Origin: Bacteroidales bacterium UBA1628
GTDB lineage: Bacteria; Bacteroidota; Bacteroidia; Bacteroidales; UBA932
Assembly: GCA_002321335.1 (NCBI GenBank)
Contig: DCMG01000165.1
Location: 631 to 42,486 of the forward strand
DNA: 41,856 nt
Direction: 5' to 3'
Part shown: positions 17,737 to 26,865 of the stretch, piece after piece
How positions within the stretch are numbered: the stretch's first letter is position 1
Layout: every line of letters begins with the position of its first letter
Program-made: the position numbers and the translations under genes
The notes under the pieces: generated by a model
Databases searched by the model: none
Told to the model about the DNA's origin: nothing
The model's input: the letters and a program-made list of their open reading frames with translations, nothing else

Positions 17737-20700
17737 GCATCAAGAGGCTTGGCATAAAGAGATTTCTGGCAGGAGGATTTCTGGCGTCCGCGGTTATCCT
17801 TCTCGTCTTCTCGCTGTCTGTCAGCAAGCTTCCCGGCAACACGGAAAGGGATGCCGCCAAAGTCAGCAGGGCTGTCAGCAAAAGGATGCACATTCTGGAT
17901 GAATATATCGGATCGGCGCTCACGGCCGACCGCAGGGTGTGGGCCGGCCATAATGACGTGCCGTCCGACATGGTCATCTACAGGTACATCGATGACACTC
18001 TCCAGTCGTGGAGCAACCAGTTTCCGGTCAGGAACGACAACATTGCATCAAGGATAGTGTTCCCGAGGTTGTCAAAGCCGGGAGAGAGCATCTATTCCCC
18101 GCTCGCAGAAGTCACTTCAGAGCCGTCTTTCGTAAACTATGGCCAGAAATGGTATCTGGTGAAAGCCAAGACTCTGGGAAGCAGGAAAGTGATCGCCGGA
18201 CTTGAAATCGCCGACTCGATGTCGGAAGAGAGCCCCAACGGGGTGAACAGAAAACTCAGTCTGGGCAGGAACCATGCCATTGTCCCGCTGTCGGAAAGCA
18301 GCGGCTCAGCCGTGACATTGGACGGAAGGCCTGTGTTCAAAATCGTGTCGAACCCTGTCTCAGGCCAATCGGCGGCAGCCCACTCGATGATGATCTGGCT
18401 GGCCATCGTCTGCTTCATAATAGCGTCACTTCTGCATCTGGCCGGGAAAAAAAGCATGAAACGGCTGGCTCTGGTACTCACCGGACTGTTCGCCGTGATT
18501 GTGGCCACATATTTCTGGGGAGAGAACATGAAGAACAGTGCGAAACTCTTCTCGCCTACTGTCTATGCGGACGGCCAGCTGTTCAATTCTCTTGGTGCGG
18601 TTCTGATCGCGTCTATGCTCATCATGCTCAGCATCGGCTGCACTTTCGTGACCCGAAACGACATATTCAGGCACATCCTCAAAACCAGACGCGTCCGGTT
18701 GTCTCTTTGGATCTATGCCACTTGCATATTCCTGCTGACAGCAGGTATAATGGTCTTCGTCCACATGATGTTCAGGAGTGTCATTCTGAACTCCAATATT
18801 TCTTTGGAACTTTACAGGCTGAACGATCTCAACATATTCAGTTTCCTTGTCTATCTGTCCTTGATCAGTCTGCTGATGACCATCCCGTTGCTGGCGCAGA
18901 TGCTCATGCCGGCCCTAAAGCGTCTGCTCGGGCTCAGGCACGACCTGTTTTCCGCCGGAAGCAGAACTGTCACCGCGGTGCTGTTCGCCGCCTATATGGT
19001 GATCATGACCGGGATGCTCGGATTCCGGAAAGAGCAGAACAGGGTCAACGTGTGGGCGAACAGGCTGTCCATTGAAAGAGACATCAGCCTTGAGCTCGAA
19101 CTCCGCCGCATCGAGGACAAGATCGCTTCTGACCAGTTGATCGCCACGCTTTCGGCCATCCGCAACAGCAACAGCATCATTCTGAACAGAATCATCGAGA
19201 GTTATATGCCAAGAGCCTCGCAAGACTACGACATCATGGTGGATCTGTTCCCGGAAAATGTCAAGGACAATGGTGCGATAGCGTATTTCACCGAGATGGT
19301 CAGCCGTGGAACAGAGATCTCGGAAGACTCCAGGTTCAGGTACATGAGGGATGCCGGCGGCCACAGCCTCTACACAGGCAGTTTTGCGTACTACACCCCT
19401 GGCAGCGGTGTCACGATGATGCTCATCCGGATGTCACCCAAATCGAACCGAGAGAACAAGGGCTACGCCCATCTGCTGGGGTATTCGGCCCCGGGGGACG
19501 TGCTTATTCCGGCGAGATATTCATACGCGAAGTATTCCGGCAAGGCTTTGGCTTCCTACAAAGGTAACTATTCCTATCCGACAATCGTGGATGAAGACCT
19601 TGAGCGAGAGATTGACGAGGCCGTGGACGGGGTGGTGCGGATGAACGGCTACACCCACTTCGTCAACAAGATCTCCGATGACGATCTGATCATCGTGTCC
19701 AGACCCAAGACTGAGGACTTCTCCTACATCGTGGCATTCCTTTTCCTGACGTTGGTCTTTTACTTCTGCCTTACCCTCCTGACTCTCACACGTATCCATC
19801 CAAGGCACCGTGAGAGCAACTACTACAAGTCCAGAATCAACGCGGCGATGCTTCTTGCGCTTGTCATGACGCTCATCGCACTTGCCAGCGTCAGCGTGCT
19901 GTTCGTTTACAGAAGGAACAACGCCAATCTGAAATCCTCGATGGCCGACAAGATCAACTCGCTCCAGACGCTGCTTCAGGCCCGGTGCCGCTATGTCCAA
20001 GACTTCAATGATTTCAGCGCACAAGAGGCTTCCGTGATTCTTGAGGACATCAGCAACACGATGAAGTCCGACATCACACTCTACACCACTGGCGGCAAGG
20101 AGTTCCGCTCCACCACTCCGGAAGTCTTCGACCGGATGCTTCTCGGCCCAAGGATGAACCCTGACGCGTTTGAAAGCATCATCTACAAGAACAAGAGATA
20201 CTTCATCGGCAAGGAAAGCATCGGAGCCAAACGGACATATTTCCTCTACGCCCCGGTGTTCAACGCGCAAGGCAAGATGATCGCCATCATGTGCTCGCCG
20301 TTCACCGACGAGAGTTTCGACTTCAAGTCCGAGGCCGTGCTGCATTCCATCTCTATCGTCACCGTGTTCATGATCCTGCTGCTTCTGGCAAGGTTCATTA
20401 TGGCCACGGCGGTGGACAAGATGTTCAAGCCTCTCTCCGAAATGGGACGCAAGATGAATGAGGCCAGCATCAACAATCTTGAATATATCGTCTATGAGCG
20501 GGACGACGAGGTCGCGCGACTGGTCAGAGCCTACAACCTTATGGTGCACGATCTCTACAACTCCACAAGGAAACTCACACAGGCGGAAAGGGACAAGGCC
20601 TGGGCGACAATGGCGCGTCAGGTCGCCCACGAGATCAAAAACCCTCTGACCCCGATAAAGCTTCAAATTCAAAGGCTTGTCAGAATGAAGAAAAACGGGA

Positions 20701-21293
20701 ATCCGGCCTGGGCCGACAGGTTCGACGAGATTTCCGTGGAGGTTCTCAAGCAGATCGACCTGCTTGCCGACACCGCCAACGAATTCTCGACATTCGCCAA
20801 ACTATACACGGAGGAGCCCGTGGAGATCAATCTGGACAATCTGCTGAAGGAGGAGGTTGACCTGTTCGACAGCAGGGACAACATCAAGTTTTCCTACATG
20901 GGGCTCGACAACGCCACTGTCATGGGGCCAAAACCACAGCTCACACGTGTGTTCGCCAACCTGATCAACAACGCCGTCCAAGCCATAGAGAACGCTCAGA
21001 CCGAGGCTGAAGAAAAAGGAGTCGAGCCATTCCAAGGACGAATCGTGGTGTCTTTGCGTCTGTCCTCCAAAGATGGCTTCTACGACATTGTCTTCGAGGA
21101 CAACGGGCCTGGAGTCAGCGAGGAGAACCGCTCGAAACTCTTCACGCCTAACTTCACGACCAAGAGCAACGGAACCGGCCTCGGACTGTCTATCTGCAGG
21201 AATATTCTTGAAAAATGCAACGGCGAGATCTTCTACTCAAAGTCATTCTCTCTCAAGGGCGCCTGCTTCACCGTCCGCTTCCCTCGGAGGTAA
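17733..21293 (+). CDS. Large NtrY-like membrane sensor histidine kinase
   Basis: A 1186-residue kinase, well above the ~750 residues of classical NtrY. One helix (about residues 11-31) precedes a first periplasmic region. Six further membrane segments lie between about 212 and 430, then a second periplasmic region to ~665, helices near 666-686 and 705-727, a third CACHE-like periplasmic region (727-865) and a last helix (873-894). The cytoplasmic part has a HAMP-like linker, a HisKA domain with His966 in QVAHEIKNPLTP, an N-box NLINNAVQAI, then EDNGPGVSEE and GTGLGLSICRNI. It overlaps rlmH by four bases. No response regulator gene is adjacent, so the partner is elsewhere. It ends in a GGAGGT/ACCTCC hairpin at the stop codon. 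Confidence 0.9.
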   Translation: MSIKRLGIKRFLAGGFLASAVILLVFSLSVSKLPGNTERDAAKVSRAVSKRMHILDEYIGSALTADRRVWAGHNDVPSDMVIYRYIDDTLQSWSNQFPVRNDNIASRIVFPRLSKPGESIYSPLAEVTSEPSFVNYGQKWYLVKAKTLGSRKVIAGLEIADSMSEESPNGVNRKLSLGRNHAIVPLSESSGSAVTLDGRPVFKIVSNPVSGQSAAAHSMMIWLAIVCFIIASLLHLAGKKSMKRLALVLTGLFAVIVATYFWGENMKNSAKLFSPTVYADGQLFNSLGAVLIASMLIMLSIGCTFVTRNDIFRHILKTRRVRLSLWIYATCIFLLTAGIMVFVHMMFRSVILNSNISLELYRLNDLNIFSFLVYLSLISLLMTIPLLAQMLMPALKRLLGLRHDLFSAGSRTVTAVLFAAYMVIMTGMLGFRKEQNRVNVWANRLSIERDISLELELRRIEDKIASDQLIATLSAIRNSNSIILNRIIESYMPRASQDYDIMVDLFPENVKDNGAIAYFTEMVSRGTEISEDSRFRYMRDAGGHSLYTGSFAYYTPGSGVTMMLIRMSPKSNRENKGYAHLLGYSAPGDVLIPARYSYAKYSGKALASYKGNYSYPTIVDEDLEREIDEAVDGVVRMNGYTHFVNKISDDDLIIVSRPKTEDFSYIVAFLFLTLVFYFCLTLLTLTRIHPRHRESNYYKSRINAAMLLALVMTLIALASVSVLFVYRRNNANLKSSMADKINSLQTLLQARCRYVQDFNDFSAQEASVILEDISNTMKSDITLYTTGGKEFRSTTPEVFDRMLLGPRMNPDAFESIIYKNKRYFIGKESIGAKRTYFLYAPVFNAQGKMIAIMCSPFTDESFDFKSEAVLHSISIVTVFMILLLLARFIMATAVDKMFKPLSEMGRKMNEASINNLEYIVYERDDEVARLVRAYNLMVHDLYNSTRKLTQAERDKAWATMARQVAHEIKNPLTPIKLQIQRLVRMKKNGNPAWADRFDEISVEVLKQIDLLADTANEFSTFAKLYTEEPVEINLDNLLKEEVDLFDSRDNIKFSYMGLDNATVMGPKPQLTRVFANLINNAVQAIENAQTEAEEKGVEPFQGRIVVSLRLSSKDGFYDIVFEDNGPGVSEENRSKLFTPNFTTKSNGTGLGLSICRNILEKCNGEIFYSKSFSLKGACFTVRFPRR

Positions 21294-21307
21294 GGAAAAA
21301 ACCTCCG
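21285..21307 (+). other. Hairpin spanning the stop codon of the NtrY-like gene
   Basis: CGGAGGT (21285-21291) pairs perfectly with ACCTCCG (21301-21307) around a nine-base A-rich loop that contains part of the stop codon. No uridine run follows, so termination here is only possible. Confidence 0.4.
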
Positions 21308-21385
21308 TACCCGTTCAATGCATAGCAATCAAGAGCCCGACCGCCGCTTGATGAACTCTGGTTCAGCCATGCATGGCCCATTGTT

Positions 21386-21405
21386 ATTCACTGCTTGCAG
21401 TGAAT
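21386..21405. other. Perfect 8-bp stem-loop between convergent genes
   Basis: ATTCACTG (21386-21393) and CAGTGAAT (21398-21405) pair around the loop CTTG. It lies eight bases beyond the LysE-family stop and about 90 bases after the NtrY-like stop. It may mark the end of the LysE message; there is no clear T-tract. Confidence 0.45.
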
Positions 21406-21412
21406 ATGTTCA

Positions 21413-22000
21413 TCAGAAAATCAGCATGGCTGCACTGAATATCAGGGCCGCGGCGAGAATCATGTCGATGATTCTGCCATATTTTTCCGTCAGGTTGTCA
21501 AGCGCGGAGCCCGCCACAAGCCACACCAGATTCGCCACCGGACCGGCGAGGGTCAGCAAGACACCCACTTTCGCCAGTTCGATGAATGAACTTGAATATG
21601 GCAGGACAAATGTTCCCAAAGCCGTAAGGCAGAACATCCAGACCTTGGCGTTGGTTACCTCTATGACGATTCCTGTCTTGATGGTGCATGATTTCGCCAT
21701 GTCTTCCTTTGACTGGCCGGACTTTACGGCAATCATCACAGCAAGACAGACCATATAAAGAGCTCCGGCGTATGAAAGCCATTTCACGTAAGGGCCAAGC
21801 ACGTCCCCAAGGAAGTGAGCCACAAGGACAAGAGTCGTGTCGATGAACAAGAAGCCTATCACAAATCCCCACCAGATCCGCATAGCGCGTCTTCTTCCGA
21901 AGTGGATTCCGGAATGGAACGCACACAGATTGGAAGGTCCTGGCGTGTAACCCAGCGCAAGGATGTAAAGCAGCAACGATGGCAGCATATGTGACGGCAT
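21413..22000 (-). CDS. LysE-family exporter
   Basis: A 195-residue inner-membrane protein of the LysE/RhtB amino-acid or metabolite export family. The hallmark GYTPGPSN is near residue 18, followed by FHSGIHFGRRRAMRIWWGFVIG and about five to six hydrophobic segments to the C-terminus. The frame stays open upstream to 22066, but those extra 22 residues are encoded by a palindromic repeat element, so I use the ATG at 22000. The substrate is unknown. It is convergent with the NtrY-like gene and has no clear promoter box of its own; the region directly upstream is the repeat pair. Confidence 0.88.
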   Translation of the reverse strand: MPSHMLPSLLLYILALGYTPGPSNLCAFHSGIHFGRRRAMRIWWGFVIGFLFIDTTLVLVAHFLGDVLGPYVKWLSYAGALYMVCLAVMIAVKSGQSKEDMAKSCTIKTGIVIEVTNAKVWMFCLTALGTFVLPYSSSFIELAKVGVLLTLAGPVANLVWLVAGSALDNLTEKYGRIIDMILAAALIFSAAMLIF

Positions 22001-22010
22001 GATCGAACTT

Positions 22011-22086
22011 CGGTCGCTGAGCCTGTCGAAGCGACAACTATTAGTGAATTTCACATGTGCGGTCACTTCGACAGGCTCAGCGACCG
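22011..22086. repeat. Dispersed palindromic element, copy C (inverted pair)
   Basis: Unit 1 is GTCGC / TGAGCCTGTCGAA / GCGAC (22013-22035). Unit 2 is GGTCAC / TTCGACAGGCTCA / GCGACC (22061-22085), with one mismatch in its stem. They are 25 bases apart and in the opposite order to copy A. The pair lies between the LysE-family start and the terminator of the tRNA-Arg unit. Confidence 0.85.
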
Positions 22087-22135
22087 CTTAACGTCTCACG
22101 AATTTAAACAGAATATTCAAATAATCCAAATACGC

Positions 22136-22164
22136 AAAAGAGACCCGCCTTTGTGGCGAGCCTC
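22136..22164 (-). terminator. Terminator of the yceD-rpmF-tRNA-Arg unit
   Basis: On the minus strand GAGGCTCGCC pairs with GGCGGGTCTC over ten bases (two G-U pairs) around ACAAA, followed by TTTT. It begins six bases after the tRNA. Confidence 0.85.
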
Positions 22165-22169
22165 CTTTG

Positions 22170-22241
22170 TAGTCCCAATAGGAATCGAACCTATATTTAA
22201 GGTTTAGGAAACCTCCGTTCTATCCGTTGAACTATGGGACC
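22170..22241 (-). tRNA. tRNA-Arg (CCT)
   Basis: The acceptor arms GGTCCCA and TGGGACT pair over seven bases with a G-U at the end. The D-stem GTTC/GAAC and the anticodon stem GAGGT/ACCTT enclose the loop TTCCTAA, anticodon CCT. The T-arm ATAGG/CCTAT encloses TTCGATT. Discriminator A, no encoded CCA. It lies 21 bases after rpmF on the same strand with a terminator beyond it, so it is likely cotranscribed with yceD-rpmF. Confidence 0.95.
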
Positions 22242-22262
22242 ATTAGTTTTCTACCGAAGAGA

Positions 22263-22445
22263 CTATTCCGCACTCTTCTCGATGATCTGACGTCCTCTAT
22301 AGTAACCACACTCTGGGCAGATGTGATGATACATCACAGTTGCGCCACAGTTAGGGCAGGTAGCGAGGGTAGGAACCGGAGCGAAATCATGGGTCCTTCT
22401 CTTGTCTCTTCTCTGCTTTGAGACTTTGTGTTTCGGATGTGCCAT
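22263..22445 (-). CDS. rpmF: 50S ribosomal protein L32
   Basis: A 60-residue basic protein with the L32 signature: MAHPKHKVSKQRRDKRRTHD at the start and a zinc ribbon made of CPNCG and CPECG. With all four cysteines it is the zinc-binding form. It follows yceD after 21 bases, the usual bacterial pairing, and precedes tRNA-Arg by 21 bases. Confidence 0.98.
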   Translation of the reverse strand: MAHPKHKVSKQRRDKRRTHDFAPVPTLATCPNCGATVMYHHICPECGYYRGRQIIEKSAE

Positions 22446-22466
22446 AGTTAATTATTCTTTAATTTA

Positions 22467-23006
22467 TTATTTCACTTTATCAATCAGATCCTTCAGTGAC
22501 GCGAACGGCAATGAAGCATCCTTGCCTCGGGAATCACCCCTCTGCTCATCTTCAGAACTCAGAAACTTCACCGCATCCGGATTGCATTCCCCTTCAGGAT
22601 GAACCCTTTGAACCGGAAGTGACAGGCATACATAGTCATAGACTATCTGACCCAGGTCTAGATCCGCATCCGATTCAGGAAGCCAGACAATTTCCCTCTC
22701 GCCTTCCTCAGCGTCACTGCTGTCCGCAGGTTCCTGACCGAACTTGACACTCAGGCGGAATCCGGTCCCGACCGGAAGCCTCAACTCCTCAAGGCACCTG
22801 TCACAAGCAACCGTGACATCACCGCACACATCGCAGTCAATCCCGATGAAATGTCCGGACTTCTCCGCGGAAACCTCGATATCCAGATCGGCGGCCAAAA
22901 TCTCTGAATTCTCAAAATGTTCAAAGAACGTCTTCCCTACCCTCCAACGGAAATCAGTCCGTCCTTGGGCCAATCCATTTATAGGAACTGTCAAAAAACC
23001 ATCCAT
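22467..23006 (-). CDS. yceD: YceD/DUF177 family protein
   Basis: A 179-residue cytoplasmic protein of the DUF177 family, linked to 23S rRNA/large-subunit biogenesis in other organisms. The central motif CDVCGDVTVACDRCLEEL provides two CxxC pairs, and the acidic C-terminal half contains DLGQIVYDYVCLSLP before a lysine-rich end. The frame is open to 23075, but the -7 box at 23034-23041 falls within that extension, so I start at the ATG at 23006 (MDGFLTVPINGL). It is cotranscribed with rpmF and probably the tRNA-Arg. Confidence 0.88.
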   Translation of the reverse strand: MDGFLTVPINGLAQGRTDFRWRVGKTFFEHFENSEILAADLDIEVSAEKSGHFIGIDCDVCGDVTVACDRCLEELRLPVGTGFRLSVKFGQEPADSSDAEEGEREIVWLPESDADLDLGQIVYDYVCLSLPVQRVHPEGECNPDAVKFLSSEDEQRGDSRGKDASLPFASLKDLIDKVK

Positions 23007-23033
23007 CGATCCAGTAAACAGATTTAAGGGTTG

Positions 23034-23041
23034 CAAAGGTA
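23034..23041 (-). promoter_or_regulatory. -7 box of the yceD-rpmF-tRNA-Arg unit
   Basis: The minus strand reads TACCTTTG, a full TAnnTTTG match, 27 bases upstream of the yceD ATG. A -33 TTTG was not found at the usual spacing. Confidence 0.6.
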
Positions 23042-23084
23042 TAAAAAATTTTCCGAATATAAAATCTTTTCGCAAATAGTTTGC

Positions 23085-24896
23085 CTATTCATCATCTCCG
23101 GAGTTGCCGGAACGCTTCCTGTCCATCGGATCAAGAAGAATCTTGCGCATCCTAAGATGGTGCGGAGTCACCTCCACAAGCTCGTCTTCACGAATATATT
23201 CAAGCATTTCCTCTAGGGACATCTTCACCGGTGGCGGAAGCACAACCTTGTCATCAGAGCCTGCGGCACGCACGTTGGTGAGTTTCTTTGTCTTGCAGAT
23301 ATTGATGTTGAGATCCCGCTCTCTGGTATGCTCGCCAACCACCTCTCCGCAGTAGATGTCATCACCAGGATCGATGAAGAACTTGCCCCTGTCCAGAAGT
23401 TTGTTCATCGAATATGCGATGGCGGTACCTGTCTCAAGGGAAATGAGCGATCCGTTGGTCCGGTTCTCAATCTCGCCCTTGTAAGGCTGGTACTCCTTGA
23501 ACCTGTGAGCCATTATTGCTTCACCCTGAGAGGCGGTCAAGAGGTTGCTTCTAAGTCCCATAAGTCCACGTGTCGGGATGTCGAAATTGAGCAGCGTCCT
23601 GTCGCCCCTCGGCTCCATGTGAAGAAGTGCGCCCTTCCTGCGGGTGGCAAGTTCGATGGCAGCGCCGACGAACTGCTCAGGAACCTCGATCGAAAGATCC
23701 TCGATAGGCTCGCAACGCTGGCCGTTGATGGTCTTGTCAAGCACCTTAGGCTGTCCGACCTGAAGTTCGAAGCCCTCGCGGCGCATCTCCTCGATGAGGA
23801 CAGAGAGGTGAAGGACTCCACGTCCAAAGACGACAAACGAGTCCGCATTCAAACCCGGCTTGACCTTCAGGGCCAGATTCTTCTCCAACTCCTTGTCGAG
23901 ACGATCCTTGATATGCCTGGAAGTCACAAACTTGCCATCCTTGCCGAAGAACGGTGAATTGTTGATGGTGAAGAGCATGCTCATCGTCGGCTCGTCGATT
24001 GAGATCGGAGGAAGAGCCTCCGGATTCTCGCTGTCGGCGATAGTGTCGCCGATTTCGAAGCCGTCGATGCCGACCACCGCGCAGATGTCACCGCACTGCA
24101 CAGTGTCCACATTGGCCTTTCCAAGCCCGTCGAAAACCATCAGCTGCTTGATCTTGTGCTTCTCGACAACGTCATACCTCTTGCAGAGGCTGACCTGCTG
24201 GCCGGTCTTGAGCTCTCCTCGTGTAAGCTTTCCTACGGCTATACGCCCGACGTATGGAGAATATTCAAGGGAAGTCACCTGGAGCTGAGGAGTCCCCTCG
24301 ACGACCTTAGGGGCAGGAATTTCCGCCAGTATGGCGTCAAGAAGCGGGGTGATGTCCGATGTCGGGTTCTTCCAATCGTCCGACATCCAGCCTTGCTTGG
24401 CGCTTCCGAAAATCGTCTTGAAGTCAAGTTGGTCATCGGTGGCGTTCAGCGAGCACATCAGGTCGAACACTTCCTCCTGAACCTCGTCCGGACGGCAATT
24501 CGGCTTGTCAACCTTGTTCACCACCACGATGGGCTTCTTGCCCAGTTCAAGGGCCTTCTGAAGCACAAACCTGGTCTGAGGCATGCAGCCCTCGAAGGCG
24601 TCCACCAGAAGAAGCACGCCGTCCGCCATATTCAGAACCCTTTCCACCTCACCTCCGAAGTCGCTATGCCCAGGAGTGTCTATAATGTTTATCTTTACAC
24701 CTTTATAGGTGACAGACACGTTTTTCGCCAGAATAGTGATGCCTCTTTCCCTCTCGATGTCGTTGTTGTCGAGAATCAACTGACCCAGATTCTCAGGCTG
24801 ACGCACCAGGTTAGCCTGGTAGATCATCCTGTCCACAAGTGTCGTCTTGCCGTGATCGACGTGCGCGATGAGCGCGATGTTCCTAATCTCTTGCAT
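23085..24896 (-). CDS. typA: Ribosome-associated GTPase TypA/BipA
   Basis: A 603-residue translational GTPase that acts on ribosome assembly and stress adaptation. The G1 motif AHVDHGKTT lies at residues 11-19. RERGITILAKNVSV (G2 region), DTPGHSDFGGEVERV (G3) and VVNKVDKP (G4) follow. Domains II-V and the BipA-specific C-terminal segment with GERDLNINICKTKKLTN-like sequence complete it. The start MQEIRNIALIAHVDHGKTT at 24896 is the family norm; an upstream in-frame start at 24935 is rejected because the promoter box lies in between. It is a single-gene unit upstream of yceD. Confidence 0.97.
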   Translation of the reverse strand: MQEIRNIALIAHVDHGKTTLVDRMIYQANLVRQPENLGQLILDNNDIERERGITILAKNVSVTYKGVKINIIDTPGHSDFGGEVERVLNMADGVLLLVDAFEGCMPQTRFVLQKALELGKKPIVVVNKVDKPNCRPDEVQEEVFDLMCSLNATDDQLDFKTIFGSAKQGWMSDDWKNPTSDITPLLDAILAEIPAPKVVEGTPQLQVTSLEYSPYVGRIAVGKLTRGELKTGQQVSLCKRYDVVEKHKIKQLMVFDGLGKANVDTVQCGDICAVVGIDGFEIGDTIADSENPEALPPISIDEPTMSMLFTINNSPFFGKDGKFVTSRHIKDRLDKELEKNLALKVKPGLNADSFVVFGRGVLHLSVLIEEMRREGFELQVGQPKVLDKTINGQRCEPIEDLSIEVPEQFVGAAIELATRRKGALLHMEPRGDRTLLNFDIPTRGLMGLRSNLLTASQGEAIMAHRFKEYQPYKGEIENRTNGSLISLETGTAIAYSMNKLLDRGKFFIDPGDDIYCGEVVGEHTRERDLNINICKTKKLTNVRAAGSDDKVVLPPPVKMSLEEMLEYIREDELVEVTPHHLRMRKILLDPMDRKRSGNSGDDE

Positions 24897-24916
24897 ATAC
24901 CGTAAAAAAAATCTTG

Positions 24917-24924
24917 CAAAATTA
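24917..24924 (-). promoter_or_regulatory. -7 box of typA
   Basis: The minus strand reads TAATTTTG (TAnnTTTG), 20 bases upstream of the ATG at 24896. The -33 element is unclear. Confidence 0.55.
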
Positions 24925-25050
24925 CGGATTTCCAATGGAAAACCGAAGAAATGGATAAATATTTTAGAGTATTTTCAGAGTAACCTGCTTACTATTTCAA
25001 AATGCAGACTCCATATCTTCGAATCGTCCATAGCATGCGCATGTCAGACT

Positions 25051-25089
25051 CTAAAATAAGAGGACGGCTGAAAGGTCACAGCCGCCCTC
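25051..25089 (-). terminator. Terminator of the acyl-CoA synthetase gene
   Basis: On the minus strand GAGGGCGGCTG pairs with CAGCCGTCCTC over 11 bases (one G-U pair) around an eight-base loop and is followed by TTATTTT. On the plus strand the same pair is an A-C mismatch, so it favours minus-strand RNA. It lies about 100 bases after the stop. Confidence 0.7.
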
Positions 25090-25191
25090 ATTATTATCTC
25101 GATCCTGATGGAGTTTTCTTTCTGACAATCAATTCCCAAAGAGGAATTTTCGCTTTTCAGTCAACCTTCAGAATATTCAGTCATGCTGAAA

Positions 25192-26835
25192 TTACTTGTA
25201 GAGGAATCGCTTGATGCTCATCTTTGGAGTCTTCTCGAACGGCTGGTCAACGATCTCTACTTTGGTGATCTGGCTGTAGTTCGGAAGCTGTTTGTCCGAA
25301 TTGATGCGGATTCTCTCCGGAATATCCGCAATGGCCTCTTGATCAAGGCCAGCCTTGCGAAGAGCATCCTGATCGAGATAGACGAGGGCGACAAGCCTCG
25401 CGGAGCGGTCAACGACAACAGACTCCTGAACATAAGGCTGACTGTTGACAACAGCCTCTACCTCCTCAGGGTAGATGTTCTGTCCATTGGCCGAAAGGAT
25501 CATCGACTTGCTGCGGCCTTTGATGTACAGGTTGCCGTCAGCGTCAAACAGGCCAAGGTCTCCGGTACGAAGGAATCCGTCCTCAGTGAAAGCGTTGGCC
25601 GACGCCTCAGGGTTCTTGTAATAACCAAGGCAGATGTTGTCACCTTTCGCCTGAATCTCTCCGACAATGTGTTGAGGATCATCCGAGTCAATACGCACAG
25701 TGGCGCAATCGACAGGTTTTCCGCATGAGCCGGCGACATATTCTGAGCTCCCGGCGTAGGCCAGCAGAGGGGTCGCCTCTGTCATTCCATAGCCGACAGT
25801 GTAAGGAAGGTGTATCTTCTGGAACCATTTCTCGATCTCAGGGTTCACTGGCGCGCCTCCCATGATGAATTCTCCCACCTCGCCGCCGAACGCGTTGATC
25901 AGACCTTCACGAATCTTATTGAATATAATCTTGTTGACTCCCGGGATTTTTGTAAGGAACTTGATTATCGGCTTGTCAAGCATAGGCTTCACCTTGGACT
26001 TGAATATTTTTTCCATCACAAGCGGTACCGTGATGAGCTGGTAAGGTTTGACCTCCTGGAATGCCTTCATCAGAGTGCTCGGAGTCGGGGTCTTGCCCAG
26101 CCAATAGATCGACGTTCCGTTGCAAAGCGGATAGATGAACTCGGTCACAAGTCCGTACATGTGAGCCATCGGAAGCATCGAGATCATCCTGTTCTTGTCC
26201 GAGGTCGGACGGTGAACCTGACTGAACTCTATGGTCGCGCTGAAGTTCCTGTAGGTCAGCATCACACCCTTAGGGTTTCCGGTAGAACCGGAAGTGTAGT
26301 TGATCACGGCCAGATCATCCCAATTGTCGGTCGGATAAACGACATCCTCCGGGCCAAAGCCGTCCGGATACTTCTCGGCTAGAAGATTGTCGATGTTGTT
26401 CCAGATCGCCTCGATCTCGGGCCTGCGGCAGTAAAGAATCTTCAAGTTGTCCACGTCCATCACAACCTTGACCTCCGGCATCTTGGCTATGTCAAGCTTC
26501 GCCCATTTGTCAGCGTTGGTCAGAAGTGCCATGCTGTCGGAATGGTTCACGAGATTCTCGACACTGTCAGGGGTGAAGTCAGCCAGAATCGGAACAATGA
26601 CCGCCTCGTAGGTGTTCACGGCCAGATAGGCCATTCCCCAGCGGGCGCTGTTGCGTGCCCAAAGGGCAATGTGCTGTCCTTTCTGAAGGCCGGCCTTGTC
26701 GAAGAAGATGTGAAACTTCTCGATAAGTGTCGCCATCTGAGAGTATGTGAACGACTCTCCGCCGATGGTATTGAGGGCGGATTTGTTCCAGTATTTCCTT
26801 GTCGCGTTCTGCAATCGGTTTAAATAGTGATCCAT
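25192..26835 (-). CDS. AMP-forming long-chain acyl-CoA synthetase-like ligase
   Basis: A 547-residue cytoplasmic ANL-superfamily ligase that activates a carboxylic acid as an acyl-adenylate and usually transfers it to CoA. The phosphate-binding loop YTSGSTGNPKG is at residues 180-190. The A5 motif YGMTEATP, the RTGDLG motif and the C-terminal lysine region TPKMSIKRFLYK are intact. It ends right at that lysine segment, as many bacterial FadD-like enzymes do. The acyl substrate is most likely a fatty acid, but this cannot be proved by sequence. The ATG at 26835 is preferred over a TTG at 26841. It has a full -33/-7 promoter and a hairpin terminator, so it is a single-gene unit. Confidence 0.9.
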   Translation of the reverse strand: MDHYLNRLQNATRKYWNKSALNTIGGESFTYSQMATLIEKFHIFFDKAGLQKGQHIALWARNSARWGMAYLAVNTYEAVIVPILADFTPDSVENLVNHSDSMALLTNADKWAKLDIAKMPEVKVVMDVDNLKILYCRRPEIEAIWNNIDNLLAEKYPDGFGPEDVVYPTDNWDDLAVINYTSGSTGNPKGVMLTYRNFSATIEFSQVHRPTSDKNRMISMLPMAHMYGLVTEFIYPLCNGTSIYWLGKTPTPSTLMKAFQEVKPYQLITVPLVMEKIFKSKVKPMLDKPIIKFLTKIPGVNKIIFNKIREGLINAFGGEVGEFIMGGAPVNPEIEKWFQKIHLPYTVGYGMTEATPLLAYAGSSEYVAGSCGKPVDCATVRIDSDDPQHIVGEIQAKGDNICLGYYKNPEASANAFTEDGFLRTGDLGLFDADGNLYIKGRSKSMILSANGQNIYPEEVEAVVNSQPYVQESVVVDRSARLVALVYLDQDALRKAGLDQEAIADIPERIRINSDKQLPNYSQITKVEIVDQPFEKTPKMSIKRFLYK

Positions 26836-26865
26836 ATTCAAAACTCAAAATTCAAATTAGCTTGG

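Noticed and set aside
19521..20672. Open antisense frame of 383 codons inside the NtrY-like gene
   Set aside because: It is the complement of a long, well-supported kinase gene with intact motifs; its translation is low-complexity and His/Asp/Val-rich, as usual for a shadow frame.
24156..24905. Open antisense frame of 249 codons opposite typA
   Set aside because: It lies over the conserved GTPase domain of typA and has no recognisable motif.
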